Positions 43,861 through 51,894 of a stretch of 64,000 nucleotides of DNA are shown piece by piece. The DNA is from Candidatus Edwardsbacteria bacterium RifOxyA12_full_54_48 (GTDB lineage: Bacteria > Edwardsbacteria > AC1 > EtOH8), in the NCBI GenBank assembly GCA_001777915.1, contig MFFN01000004.1:551744-615743 (forward strand), read 5' to 3'. The position numbers were made by a program, and so were the translations under genes. Numbering within the stretch: position 1 is the first letter of the stretch; the number at the start of each line of letters is the position of its first letter. The notes beneath the pieces were generated by a model, which had not been told where the DNA came from, searched no databases, and saw nothing but the letters and a program-made list of their open reading frames with translations.

Positions 43861-45180
43861 TTAAACGATGCCGGGGCAGATTCTCTTTTTAATATGCCTC
43901 CGGTAATGCAAGTTCGTCCCAATGACGAAAATTCTTGTGAATATATCAAGCGATGCGTTGTTGTGGACCGTGCGGTGGAATATCGCGGGCAGGCTGAACA
44001 GCCTTTGGTAAAGCCGCCAATATTCAGCCTGCAGGCGGGCAGCGCTGAACGCACGCGGCTGGAAAACAACCTGGCCGCCGGAGTAGCACGAAAAGTCATC
44101 GCTCGTGATCCGTCCTTCGCTCTTGAGACGCGAGCGGATTTCCGTTCCCGGTACGGGTGTAAGTATGTGAATACGTGGGACAGATATCCTGTTTTTCATT
44201 ATAAAATCGTAGGTTCGCTCGAAAACAGTTTCGTCATCTCCGTCGAACCCTATAATCATTTCCGTGGACACGTCAATGCCGTTTTTTCGTATTAGGTCTA
44301 TGGCATTTGCATACCTGTCCGGATGGTTGCGTTCTTTTCCTATCTCTTTCAGGCTTTCAGCATTGACAGATTCCACGCCGAAAGATAGTATTCTACATCC
44401 GCTTTTGCGGGCCAGAGCGAGAAGGCGTGGGTGATCAGCGATTGTCAGACTGCACTGACTCATCCAGATAATATTCTCCCCGGCGAGAGCCGTGCATAGC
44501 TCTTCAAAATAAACCGGATCAGCGCCGATATTGTCGTCAATGAAAGCGATCCTGCGCCGCCCTGTACAGGTCGCCGCACGCACATCGCGAATGACCATTT
44601 CCACGGGTCTTTTCCGGTATTTACCAGAATAAAAAGCTGAGACCGAACAGAATGTACATGAGAACGGACAACCTCGGGTGGCCTGGACCGGCATCCATGT
44701 TCCTATGTGGCGGCCTTTGAAAAGATCGTACCGAGGCACGGGCAGATCGTTGAGATCGGGCGGAGCCTCATTCACATACACCGGCAACAACGCGTTTTGC
44801 GCGGCATCGTCCACGATGCGAGGCCAAGCCGCATCGGCCTCGCCTATAACCAGTGAATCAGCATGAGCGAGGGTTAATTCTTTCTGCCCTAGGCTGGCTG
44901 CAATGCCGCCGATAATCACCCGCCCACCGCGCTTTCTGAATTCGTCAGCGATTTGCCACGCGCGTACGATACCCGATCCCATTCCGGTCAAGCCGACGAG
45001 ATCCCATTTTTCGTCGTACGGTATGTCTTCTATGGTTTCGAACACAAGACGCACCTCGTGCTCGGGAGGAGTAAGCGCCGCAAGCAGTGGTAGGGTAAGG
45101 CACGGCAAGTGCAGCCACCGCTGGCGCACTGGCTTGCCGTTTCGGTCAAGGGCTGTTGGAGCAACAAGAAGGATTTTCAT
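43861..45180 (-). CDS. Cobalamin-binding-type radical SAM enzyme (cassette gene 5)
   Basis: A 439-residue protein. B12-binding domain: MKILLVAPTALDRNGKPVRQ, LTLPLLAALTPPEHEVRLV, VGLTGMGSGIVRAWQIADEFRKRGGRVIIGGIAASL. Radical SAM motif CPFSCTFC near residue 178, then RRIAFIDDNIGADP, LSFGVESVNAESL and STEMIIGFDGDDE. The tail has AEYWRLYQRLFSLPAIFHR, as in the DUF4070-bearing B12-radical SAM group. It is 16 bases after the CdsA-like gene. The substrate is unknown. Confidence 0.86.
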   Translation of the reverse strand: MKILLVAPTALDRNGKPVRQRWLHLPCLTLPLLAALTPPEHEVRLVFETIEDIPYDEKWDLVGLTGMGSGIVRAWQIADEFRKRGGRVIIGGIAASLGQKELTLAHADSLVIGEADAAWPRIVDDAAQNALLPVYVNEAPPDLNDLPVPRYDLFKGRHIGTWMPVQATRGCPFSCTFCSVSAFYSGKYRKRPVEMVIRDVRAATCTGRRRIAFIDDNIGADPVYFEELCTALAGENIIWMSQCSLTIADHPRLLALARKSGCRILSFGVESVNAESLKEIGKERNHPDRYANAIDLIRKNGIDVSTEMIIGFDGDDETVFERTYDFIMKNRISVPRIHILTPVPGTEIRSRLKSEGRITSDDFSCYSGGQVVFQPRAFSAARLQAEYWRLYQRLFSLPAIFHRTVHNNASLDIFTRIFVIGTNLHYRRHIKKRICPGIV

Positions 45181-45196
45181 TGAATATATCTTCCGT

Positions 45197-46003
45197 TTAC
45201 ATTTTGTGTATGAGGGACAACACCGCGATCACGAACGGCAGGGCGAATGATAGTCCGTCTATCGCGTCAAGCATGCCGCCCTGGCCGCCAAGAAGTCTGC
45301 CGGAATCTACGACGCCTGCAGCACGCTTAACGGCTGATTCGGCAACATCCCCCACCTGGCCCGCAATTCCGGTGGCCACCGCACAAAGGCATATACCACC
45401 GACGGAAATATTTTTTAGAAAAAGAATCCCCGCAACGATGAATATTCCAGCCGCAGCAATGGCGCCTATAGCTGCCGCATCGAGCGATTTACGCTCGTTG
45501 ACCCACTTCGGCAGCATATACAACTTTCTTCCGCTGTATCTGCCCCATAAGAAAGCGAAGATGTCTCCGGTCCATACAGCGGCGATCGTTATGATAACCA
45601 GTTCCCGGCCCTGTGGCAGGGCGCGCATCGTGCTTAGCGAAAGAATAAACACCATGGGCATCAGGCAAGCCAGCACGAAAATATGATCTCGGCGTACTGC
45701 TATGCAGGCGGCAACATATGCTGCCCCGATAACCGCAGCCCATCCGGCATATATGCCGCTCTCCCGCGCGGCGTAAACGGTACATGCCACGCTTGCTGCC
45801 GCCAACCCCGCATACGGCAGGCCCCGACCTGCCCAGCGGACATTCCACATGTCAAGGGACTCCCTGCATGCAAGAACCGCCACGGCGCAGCAGACAACGA
45901 CAAGCACTGCAAAGGTCGCAAACCCCACAAACATAATCCCGACGGTCCATCCGGCGACCACGACCACTGCCCGTGGAACGTGTGCCCTCCCCGGTGCGGT
46001 CAC
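45197..46003 (-). CDS. CdsA-like CTP:phosphatidate cytidylyltransferase family protein (cassette gene 4)
   Basis: A 268-residue membrane protein with about seven helices. The start is put at GTG 46003, which overlaps the kinase stop codon as GTGA; a TTG at 46033 would overlap the kinase by 34 bases. The C-terminal CdsA signature is recognisable but altered: SAVKRAAGVVDSGRLLGGQG then GMLDAIDG, where classical CdsA has K-D, HGG and DRxD. The two Asp that bind metal (GMLDAID) remain. CdsA makes CDP-diacylglycerol from phosphatidate; here the acceptor may be another lipid phosphate. Confidence 0.78.
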   Translation of the reverse strand: MTAPGRAHVPRAVVVVAGWTVGIMFVGFATFAVLVVVCCAVAVLACRESLDMWNVRWAGRGLPYAGLAAASVACTVYAARESGIYAGWAAVIGAAYVAACIAVRRDHIFVLACLMPMVFILSLSTMRALPQGRELVIITIAAVWTGDIFAFLWGRYSGRKLYMLPKWVNERKSLDAAAIGAIAAAGIFIVAGILFLKNISVGGICLCAVATGIAGQVGDVAESAVKRAAGVVDSGRLLGGQGGMLDAIDGLSFALPFVIAVLSLIHKM

Positions 46004-46863
46004 GGGACTACCACCGTGAGAGTTGCGGGACAATGGTGCAGGGTCACTTTTCCGCCGGGAAGCAATTCCCCGTCAATCTGCACCATCCCTGTAGTGTCGA
46101 GTACAGCGCTCGTCCATCCTTGTACCCGCCGAATCCCGGCGGCGTATTCTCCGCCCGTCAAGAGTGTTTTGGCATATGACAAGGGAGTTTTGTACACAAC
46201 AGCCCAGGTGTCGAACGCACCTGGTGTTCGCTCCGGGAAAATGCGCCGTCCAAACGCAAGCGAAGGACACATATAGAGGCCCGCGCTGAACAGTGCTTCC
46301 GACGCTGCGCACAATACTACCCCATCTGCGGCAAGAGATATGCCGGCGGTCAGTGATACTGCCGCCTTTGAAAGACGGTGCATTGATCGTAACCTTTCGC
46401 CATGCCGCCACTTTTCGCGGGAGTCAATAATAGACGGTTCAAACCCCGCACTTACCGAGATGAGCGCGGTGTCTTTTTGCGGATGGTCTGTACGGACCAC
46501 CGCCAGTTTTCTTGTTTTACCTCCTCGTAATGCCTGCGCCGTCGCATCTGTGGACGTGAGCCCGATGGAGTGCGCCAGGGCATTGCCTGTGCCTATGGGA
46601 AGCAGCGCAAGTGGTATATCCGTTCTGCCAACTGAAAGCAGGGCGCTGGCTGCCATGTTTGCCGTTCCATCTCCGCCTGCCGCCACTATTACCTTCTCTC
46701 TACCGATCCGAACGATTTTCTTAATAGATTCCTCAGAGGAACCGACGTCTGCCACACGTGACCTTCTTGCGATGTCCGGATGTGAGCGAAGAAAATATCC
46801 GCATTGGTCGGTGGTCCGGCCGCCGCCCGCCTTGGCATTGCAGAGGAACAATAAATCAGCCGC
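46000..46863 (-). CDS. LCB5/DagK-type lipid kinase (cassette gene 3)
   Basis: A 287-residue kinase of the diacylglycerol/sphingosine kinase (DAGK catalytic) family. ATP-binding and catalytic motifs: LFLCNAKAGGG, VIVAAGGDGTANMAASALL and LALLPIGTGNALAHSIGL. The C-terminal beta-sandwich ends VQIDGELLPGGKVTLHHCPATLTVVVP. The start at 46863 has GGAGGA six bases before it; the longer frame from 46899 overlaps the previous gene more. It should phosphorylate a diacylglycerol, ceramide or similar lipid alcohol, giving the substrate for the CdsA-like enzyme encoded next. Confidence 0.87.
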   Translation of the reverse strand, partial: AADLLFLCNAKAGGGRTTDQCGYFLRSHPDIARRSRVADVGSSEESIKKIVRIGREKVIVAAGGDGTANMAASALLSVGRTDIPLALLPIGTGNALAHSIGLTSTDATAQALRGGKTRKLAVVRTDHPQKDTALISVSAGFEPSIIDSREKWRHGERLRSMHRLSKAAVSLTAGISLAADGVVLCAASEALFSAGLYMCPSLAFGRRIFPERTPGAFDTWAVVYKTPLSYAKTLLTGGEYAAGIRRVQGWTSAVLDTTGMVQIDGELLPGGKVTLHHCPATLTVVVP

Positions 46864-48544
46864 CATCAGTTCCTCCAGCTGTGAAGGGGCTATATTCACG
46901 CCTTATTGTGTCGGGTTGGTCGCCGTGGGGACTGACCCGGTGCAGCAGGTCCTTCCAGGCGCAGTGGACGAGCATAACGGGAAATATGATGATACCAATG
47001 GCCGCTCCCGTGTACGCCCCCAGAGGATCGGCTGCAGCCATTCCCAAAGCCGACCGCATCCAGCGGCGGCGGAAGTCCCTGCCGTAGAAAAACAGAACGC
47101 TGATAAAAGCGAGCGGAAACACGCGACGCGCAAGTTTTCTGCACGACGTAGCCCTGAGATGCAGAACCGGGTCTGTACTGAAACGCAGAGTATGGTATCC
47201 CGAAAGATAATTTTCAAAAAACCTGAAGAGCGACGGGCCGCCAATCTGGGCCAGCTTTTCGTGCGCCGTACCAATGCACGCTCGGAGATCCGCTTCCGAA
47301 ATGTCCGCATACCGGAACACCGGCCTGCTTACACCGCTGTCCTGGTAGGGAAATTCGGTTGTAAGCCGTCCTGCTTCTTTCATTCTGTGCCACAGAGGTG
47401 TCCCGGGCGGAGCCTGAAGGGGAAGAATCTGGCAGACGGTGGGGTCGAGAGCAGTAAAACACTCAAGCTCCTCGGCAAGCCGATTACGGTTCTGTCCATC
47501 CCATCCCGCCACGATCGAACAAAGCGTGGAAATTCCCGCCCGGTGGAGTTCTGTGACGAGTTCGGCGGGGTCACGGCCGTCACGTTTTCCGGGTGTATCC
47601 CTGTCAAGAGTTGCGCGGTTGAATGATTCTATGCCGATAAAAACAAGTCCTATTCCGCATTGGATAAGTTCTTTAGTTGTAAAACGCGACAGGGACCGTA
47701 TAGAAGTGAATACCGTTAGAAGCAGCGGCCGGGTGGCGAGTTCGCTGTCACTGCTCATATATCCTGCAAACTCGAGTACTCTTTCTCTATCGGCGAGAAA
47801 ATCCTCGTCGTAAATTATCGAACTCCGTACGTTTTTATGACGAACGGCTTTCTCTTTAATAAGCTGATAAAGTTCACGGGCAGACACCATGGTGATTTTC
47901 TCATGCCCGTATTGTGATGATGTGGCACAGAACGCGCACCCGTTCCTACAGCCGAGTGCCGAAAGGAAACAGATCTGCCGTTCGAGTGCGATGCCGCTCC
48001 TGAAAAGACCGATCTTCGTGGGTATAAAATCCTGCCGCAGGGGGCCCTTTTTTGTGGCAATACCCCAGTTTTGTTCAAGGTAGTTCCGCATAAACGTAAG
48101 GCCCTCACCACGACAGATACCATCGGCCAGTTTTGCGAACTCATGGACCTCGTGCGTGTCTTCACAGAATATAGCGGTACCGTACCCCCCAAGTATGATT
48201 TGTACGCAGGGTGTTTCGGCCCGCAGCCACGTGACCATTTCGAGGACCTTTTTCGCCGAGAGTACAGTGAACGTCAAGGCGACGATATCGTAGGCGCCCC
48301 GCCTTACTTCATCAGTGAAACGTTTCCACGTCGGGTTCTCTAAAACAACAGAATTGACGGGCAGGTTCTGCGCGAGAAAGTGGAGAGGGTACCAGCTCTG
48401 CATCTGGCGCAGAGAGAATATTCCCTGTCCAAGCGTGTTCCGATAATAGAAAAAATCCATAGTGTCATCTTCGGGCCGTGCTTTGGGGTTTGGGATATAC
48501 GGGGAAACGAAAAGCACCCGGGGGATTTTCATTTGTGAGTCCAT
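46856..48544 (-). CDS. Cobalamin-binding-type radical SAM enzyme with hydrophobic C-terminus (cassette gene 2)
   Basis: A 562-residue protein, starting at the ATG that shares bases with the preceding stop (TGATG). Residues ~1-180 are the B12-binding domain (RVLFVSPYIPNPKARPED; VALTFTVLSAKKVLEMVTWL; IILGGYGTAIFCEDT). The radical SAM motif is CRNGCAFC near residue 197, then SIIYDEDFLAD and GLVFIGIESFNRATLDR. After residue ~480 come hydrophobic segments (VFPLAFISVLFFYG; GAAIGIIIFPVMLVHCAW), suggesting membrane association. This supports a lipid substrate. Confidence 0.86.
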   Translation of the reverse strand: MDSQMKIPRVLFVSPYIPNPKARPEDDTMDFFYYRNTLGQGIFSLRQMQSWYPLHFLAQNLPVNSVVLENPTWKRFTDEVRRGAYDIVALTFTVLSAKKVLEMVTWLRAETPCVQIILGGYGTAIFCEDTHEVHEFAKLADGICRGEGLTFMRNYLEQNWGIATKKGPLRQDFIPTKIGLFRSGIALERQICFLSALGCRNGCAFCATSSQYGHEKITMVSARELYQLIKEKAVRHKNVRSSIIYDEDFLADRERVLEFAGYMSSDSELATRPLLLTVFTSIRSLSRFTTKELIQCGIGLVFIGIESFNRATLDRDTPGKRDGRDPAELVTELHRAGISTLCSIVAGWDGQNRNRLAEELECFTALDPTVCQILPLQAPPGTPLWHRMKEAGRLTTEFPYQDSGVSRPVFRYADISEADLRACIGTAHEKLAQIGGPSLFRFFENYLSGYHTLRFSTDPVLHLRATSCRKLARRVFPLAFISVLFFYGRDFRRRWMRSALGMAAADPLGAYTGAAIGIIIFPVMLVHCAWKDLLHRVSPHGDQPDTIRREYSPFTAGGTDGG

Positions 48545-49674
48545 CAACAGATCTTCTTTCCGTATACGCGGTAGGTCTTACTGATATAACCACCGAGCTG
48601 ACGTGCCGCTCTATTCATGGTTAAGTTGTCTTCCACTACCCACGACATCTCGGCAGCGGGCATGCCTGCCGCAACTATGTTTCTTGAGATGCGTGAGTAA
48701 AGGAGACTGCCGAAGCCGAGGTGGGCGTATTTTCGGCTTATCCCCGCGGTAATAACACGCGCGGTCCGTATATTTTTCTGTCCCGAGAGAAATGTGAAAA
48801 TACCAAATGGAAATAACCTCCCACTCCGGATCTTAATGAATATCTCGTTGAAATTCGGCAGTGCGAGGAGAAAACCAGCCGGTTCGCCCTTGTATTCAAC
48901 GATAAGAACAAGGTCGGGTCTAATTATGTTTTTCATATCGTAGGCCATATATCGGAACTCCTCCCATGTCGCAGGTGTAAAACCCCAGTGGCCTGTCATG
49001 GCATCGTTATATAGCTCGTGGATGATTTTCAATTCATGTTCAAACCTGTCGGCACGTGCAGTACGAATTGTCACCTGGTATCGCTTTTCAATCCTGGCAG
49101 AGATGTCGTCGTGCTTCGAGTTCCATTTAAATTTATCTTTATCAATAAAATAAGAATAGAAATCTTTCTGTTTAACGAATCCTGCATCTTCAAACCGACG
49201 CCCGTACCAAGATGGATTATAGGTCATCATGAAAAACGGCGGCGTATCGAACCCGTCCACAAGGCAGCCGGTTGTGTAATGCATGTCGGGATTTACTGGA
49301 CCGGTAATGGACGTGCATCCGCGCACGACAAGACTCTGCTCCGCGGCGCGCAGAAGAATATCGAATACCTTCGCATCGTCCTCTGCCTCAAAAAAACCGA
49401 AGAACCCCGTACTGCCCCCATGGAACCGGTTATGTTCATTGTTCTTAATGGCCGCGACTCTTCCCGCAGGTTTGCCGCCGCGAAGGGCGATGAACCAGTC
49501 AATTGAATTCTCCCTAAAAAAAGGGTTGTTCTTTACGTCGAAGAACTTACGCATATCGCTCACCAGGGGCGGAACCCAGTTTGGGTCACCATCATAGATG
49601 TGCCAGGGGACTTTTATAAAGTGTCCTTGGGCCTGTCTGCCGTCAACTTTAATGATGGAGTATTCAGATTGCAT
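48544..49674 (-). CDS. YghO/BcerS-like GNAT acyltransferase (cassette gene 1)
   Basis: A 376-residue protein that begins the operon. Start at 49674 (MQSEYSI) has AAGGAG 5 bases upstream; a Met 15 bases earlier is outside the ribosome site. It matches the YghO-like GNAT family, which contains the bacterial ceramide synthase described in Caulobacter: VPWHIYDGDPNWVPPLVSDM, STGFFGFFEAEDDAKV, TSITGPVNPDMHYTTGC, VDGFDTPPFFMMTYNP, and the C-terminal MSWVVEDNLTMNRAARQLGG plus SKTYRVYGKKI. The expected reaction is N-acylation, but no serine palmitoyltransferase gene is in this window. Substrate inferred only from the family. Confidence 0.82.
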   Translation of the reverse strand: MQSEYSIIKVDGRQAQGHFIKVPWHIYDGDPNWVPPLVSDMRKFFDVKNNPFFRENSIDWFIALRGGKPAGRVAAIKNNEHNRFHGGSTGFFGFFEAEDDAKVFDILLRAAEQSLVVRGCTSITGPVNPDMHYTTGCLVDGFDTPPFFMMTYNPSWYGRRFEDAGFVKQKDFYSYFIDKDKFKWNSKHDDISARIEKRYQVTIRTARADRFEHELKIIHELYNDAMTGHWGFTPATWEEFRYMAYDMKNIIRPDLVLIVEYKGEPAGFLLALPNFNEIFIKIRSGRLFPFGIFTFLSGQKNIRTARVITAGISRKYAHLGFGSLLYSRISRNIVAAGMPAAEMSWVVEDNLTMNRAARQLGGYISKTYRVYGKKIC

Positions 49675-49900
49675 TTTTCTCCTTGGCAAGATTGGGTATG
49701 AAAGTCATTCAGTAGCGAGGAATGCATTAATGTCAATGACGTAATATAAAACTGGTAAAAAAAGATTTGAAAAATATTATGTGCACAAGTACCAGCAGTT
49801 GCAAGGGAACCAATGTAAAATAATTAGTTAACAAGCAGAAAATAGTATATTACATCTAATTTATTATTTTATTACAATAATCTAAAGAAGTCAAACTAAA

Positions 49901-49923
49901 AGCCGTGGCGTAATGCCACGGCT
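49901..49923. repeat. AGCCGTGGC hairpin, copy 3
   Basis: Same arms as copies 1 and 2 with a loop GTAAT. It lies about 225 bases upstream of the cassette's first gene and downstream of the minus-strand MsrB gene (49980), so it may terminate msrB and also mark the cassette boundary. Confidence 0.85.
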
Positions 49924-49945
49924 TCTGACCTAACCCACTTCGACG

Positions 49946-50006
49946 TTGCTCAGTGCAGGCCTACCCACTTTCGCATGTTTCAATATACTGTTTGCTCAGT
50001 GCAGGC
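49946..50006. repeat. 15-bp direct repeat near msrB 3' end
   Basis: TTGCTCAGTGCAGGC occurs at 49946-49960 and again at 49992-50006, 46 bases apart; the second copy lies in the 3' end of the msrB frame. Together with a C9 tract at 50028-50036 it suggests local rearrangement. Confidence 0.75.
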
Positions 50007-50471
50007 TCTTCCCCATAAGGGAAGGTTCCCCCCCCCAAATAATTTTTTATACTCCCCGTACCCTTCCTTCTCCAGGTCCTCCACCGGGATGAATCTCAGC
50101 GAAGCCGAGTTAATGCAGTAACGCAGGCCTGTCGGTTGCGGGCCGTCATCGAAGACATGGCCCAGGTGGGAGTCTCCGGCCTGGCTGCGCACTTCGGTCC
50201 TTATCCGGCCGAAACTGGTGTCCTTCTTTTCCACCACCAGTCTTGTCTCCAGGGGCCTGGTGAAGCTGGGCCAGCCGCAGTCGGAATCGAACTTGTCCTT
50301 GGAACTGAACAGGGGCTGGCCGGTGGTGATGTCAACATAAATGCCGTCACGCTTCTCGTCCCAGTATTTGTTGGCAAAGGGCGGCTCGGTGGCGCTCTTC
50401 CGGGTCACCTGGTATTGCAGGGAAGTCAAACGCTTTTTAAGTTCCGAATCCCCGGCTTTGGTGTGTTTCAT
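49980..50471 (-). CDS. msrB: Peptide methionine sulfoxide reductase MsrB
   Basis: A 163-residue MsrB, which reduces methionine-R-sulfoxide in proteins. Motifs: [31 protein letters not shown] and [16 protein letters not shown], with catalytic Cys in RYCIN. The zinc-binding CxxC pairs of some MsrBs are absent. Normal MsrB ends near EYKKLF; here 17 more residues ([18 protein letters not shown]) are encoded after a C9 homopolymer and a direct repeat, so the true end may be shifted by slippage or by sequencing error. Confidence 0.93.
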   Translation of the reverse strand: MKHTKAGDSELKKRLTSLQYQVTRKSATEPPFANKYWDEKRDGIYVDITTGQPLFSSKDKFDSDCGWPSFTRPLETRLVVEKKDTSFGRIRTEVRSQAGDSHLGHVFDDGPQPTGLRYCINSASLRFIPVEDLEKEGYGEYKKLFGGGNLPLWGRACTEQTVY

Positions 50472-50617
50472 TTAAGAAACCTGATAAAAATTATTGTTGA
50501 CGACGTACACTAATGTAACACATTTTTAAAATAAATCAAGAGGCTGGTGAAAATATCATTGAATATTGCTTTATCCGGTGGTATCATGATGTGCAAATCA
50601 TCAAAAAGGAGTAAGTC

Positions 50618-51259
50618 GTGTTAAAGAAAATCCTTTTAACGGGGCTTGCGGTGGGAGTTGTTGCGATCATCGTCATGGCTGTGCTCTTCTTTTTGAGCAT
50701 GAAGGGCCCGGACCTGGCAAAATACCAATATTTAAAGGAACCGCAGATCTCCCCAAAGCCCAGCCAGAAGATGCTGGTGGTGGAGACCAGGGGGGATCCC
50801 AATATCGTGGGAGCCAAGGCCTTTGCCCTGCTTTTCAAGGTTTATTTTAAAACGGTAAAAGGCGGCAAAATACAGACCCCCCGGGCCCGCTGGCCCCAGG
50901 ACCTGGGCACCAGCCTGGACGAATGGATAGGGCAATATGCCCTGCCGGTCCCGGAGCCCACGGATAAACTGCCCGATATCAGCATCGAGCCGGGATTCAA
51001 AATATCTCTGGCCGAATGGGAATACGGCATGGTGGCCGAGATCCTGCATATCGGCCCTTATTCAAAGGAAACCCCGACCGTCGAAAAGTTAAAAAAATAC
51101 GTCCATGACAACGGCTATTACATAACCGGCCTGCACGAGGAGGAATATTTGAAAGGGCCGGGAATGTTCGGTCCGGGAGATCCGGGAAAATACCAGACCA
51201 TCATCAGATACCGGGTGGAGAAAACGGCGGTTGGTGATACCAATTACTCCGGCAATTGA
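50618..51259 (+). CDS. Membrane-anchored GyrI-like (SOUL/AraC-effector fold) protein
   Basis: A 213-residue protein started at GTG 50618, with AAGGAG six bases upstream. One N-terminal membrane helix (ILLTGLAVGVVAIIVMAVLFFL) precedes a periplasmic or extracellular domain of the GyrI-like small-molecule-binding group: MLVVETRGDPNIVGAKAFALLF and the typical VAEILHIGPYSKETPTVEKLKKYVHDNGYYITGLHEEEY. This domain binds varied ligands in transcriptional activators. Alone it is a candidate ligand carrier. Monocistronic. Confidence 0.8.
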   Translation: MLKKILLTGLAVGVVAIIVMAVLFFLSMKGPDLAKYQYLKEPQISPKPSQKMLVVETRGDPNIVGAKAFALLFKVYFKTVKGGKIQTPRARWPQDLGTSLDEWIGQYALPVPEPTDKLPDISIEPGFKISLAEWEYGMVAEILHIGPYSKETPTVEKLKKYVHDNGYYITGLHEEEYLKGPGMFGPGDPGKYQTIIRYRVEKTAVGDTNYSGN

Positions 51260-51287
51260 ATAGGTTAATACTACCGGTTGTCATGCC

Positions 51288-51382
51288 ATTCCCGCATCAA
51301 GTGCGGGATAAATTCCGAATGGCATCCAGGCCTGGATTCCCGCCGGAGTTTACACTGAATGTAGTGAAGTGCGGGAATGACA
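51288..51382. repeat. Intergenic palindromic repeat element (ATTCCCGC type)
   Basis: ATTCCCGC at 51288-51295 and again at 51336-51343 lie inverted to GCGGGAAT at 51371-51378, and GTCAT/ATGAC form the outer ends. Related to the element at 29003-29086. Confidence 0.72.
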
Positions 51383-51445
51383 CATTGCGCTATTTACCAG
51401 TCGAAATAATAATTTTTAAAACCAAATAAGAATAAAATATAACCT

Positions 51446-51793
51446 ATGCCAGTTATTCAGATATTCGGGACCGTCAAATGCCGGGACACCCGGGCCGCCC
51501 AGAGATTCTTCAAGGAGCGCCGGCTAAAGTTTCAGTTCATCGACCTCAACCAGAAGGCTCTCAGCCGGGGGGAGCTGAACAGCGTCAAGAATGCGGTGGG
51601 TCTGGAGAACCTGCTGGATGCCGAGGGAAAGGAATACCAAAGACAGAATCTCAAATATCAGAAATACGATATAGAACAGGTCCTGCTGGAAAATCCCGGA
51701 CTGTTCAGAACCCCCATCGTCCGCTGCGGGCCCAAGGCCACGGTCGGTTATCAGCCGGAGGTTTGGCAAAATTGGCTGGAGGCCGGAACATAG
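51446..51793 (+). CDS. ArsC/Spx-family thioredoxin-fold protein
   Basis: A 115-residue protein of the ArsC/Spx/YffB group: VIQIFGTVKCRDTRAAQRFFKERRLKFQFIDLNQKALSRGELNSV, with one active-site Cys (Cys12) and no CxxC, then NPGLFRTPIVRCGPKATVGYQPEVWQNWL. This is nearer to the uncharacterised YffB-like branch than to arsenate reductase with the full Arg triad. It may reduce a glutathione-like or persulfide substrate. A terminator follows. The start codon has no clear ribosome site. Confidence 0.85.
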   Translation: MPVIQIFGTVKCRDTRAAQRFFKERRLKFQFIDLNQKALSRGELNSVKNAVGLENLLDAEGKEYQRQNLKYQKYDIEQVLLENPGLFRTPIVRCGPKATVGYQPEVWQNWLEAGT

Positions 51794-51809
51794 CCTGAAA
51801 GAAAAATTC

Positions 51810-51835
51810 AGCCCCGTTTTAACGGGGCTTTTTCA
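51810..51835 (+). terminator. Rho-independent terminator
   Basis: AGCCCCGTT and AACGGGGCT with a TT loop, followed by TTTTTC. Confidence 0.88.
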
Positions 51836-51894
51836 ATTTATCTAATCTGGTTTCAAACCATAAAAATAACGAATAACCAAGGCCTATTTAATTC

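Noticed and set aside
41199-49674. Bacteriochlorophyll or RiPP cluster because of the B12-radical SAM genes
   Set aside because: No porphyrin-pathway or precursor-peptide gene is in the operon; the kinase and CdsA-like genes point to lipids instead.
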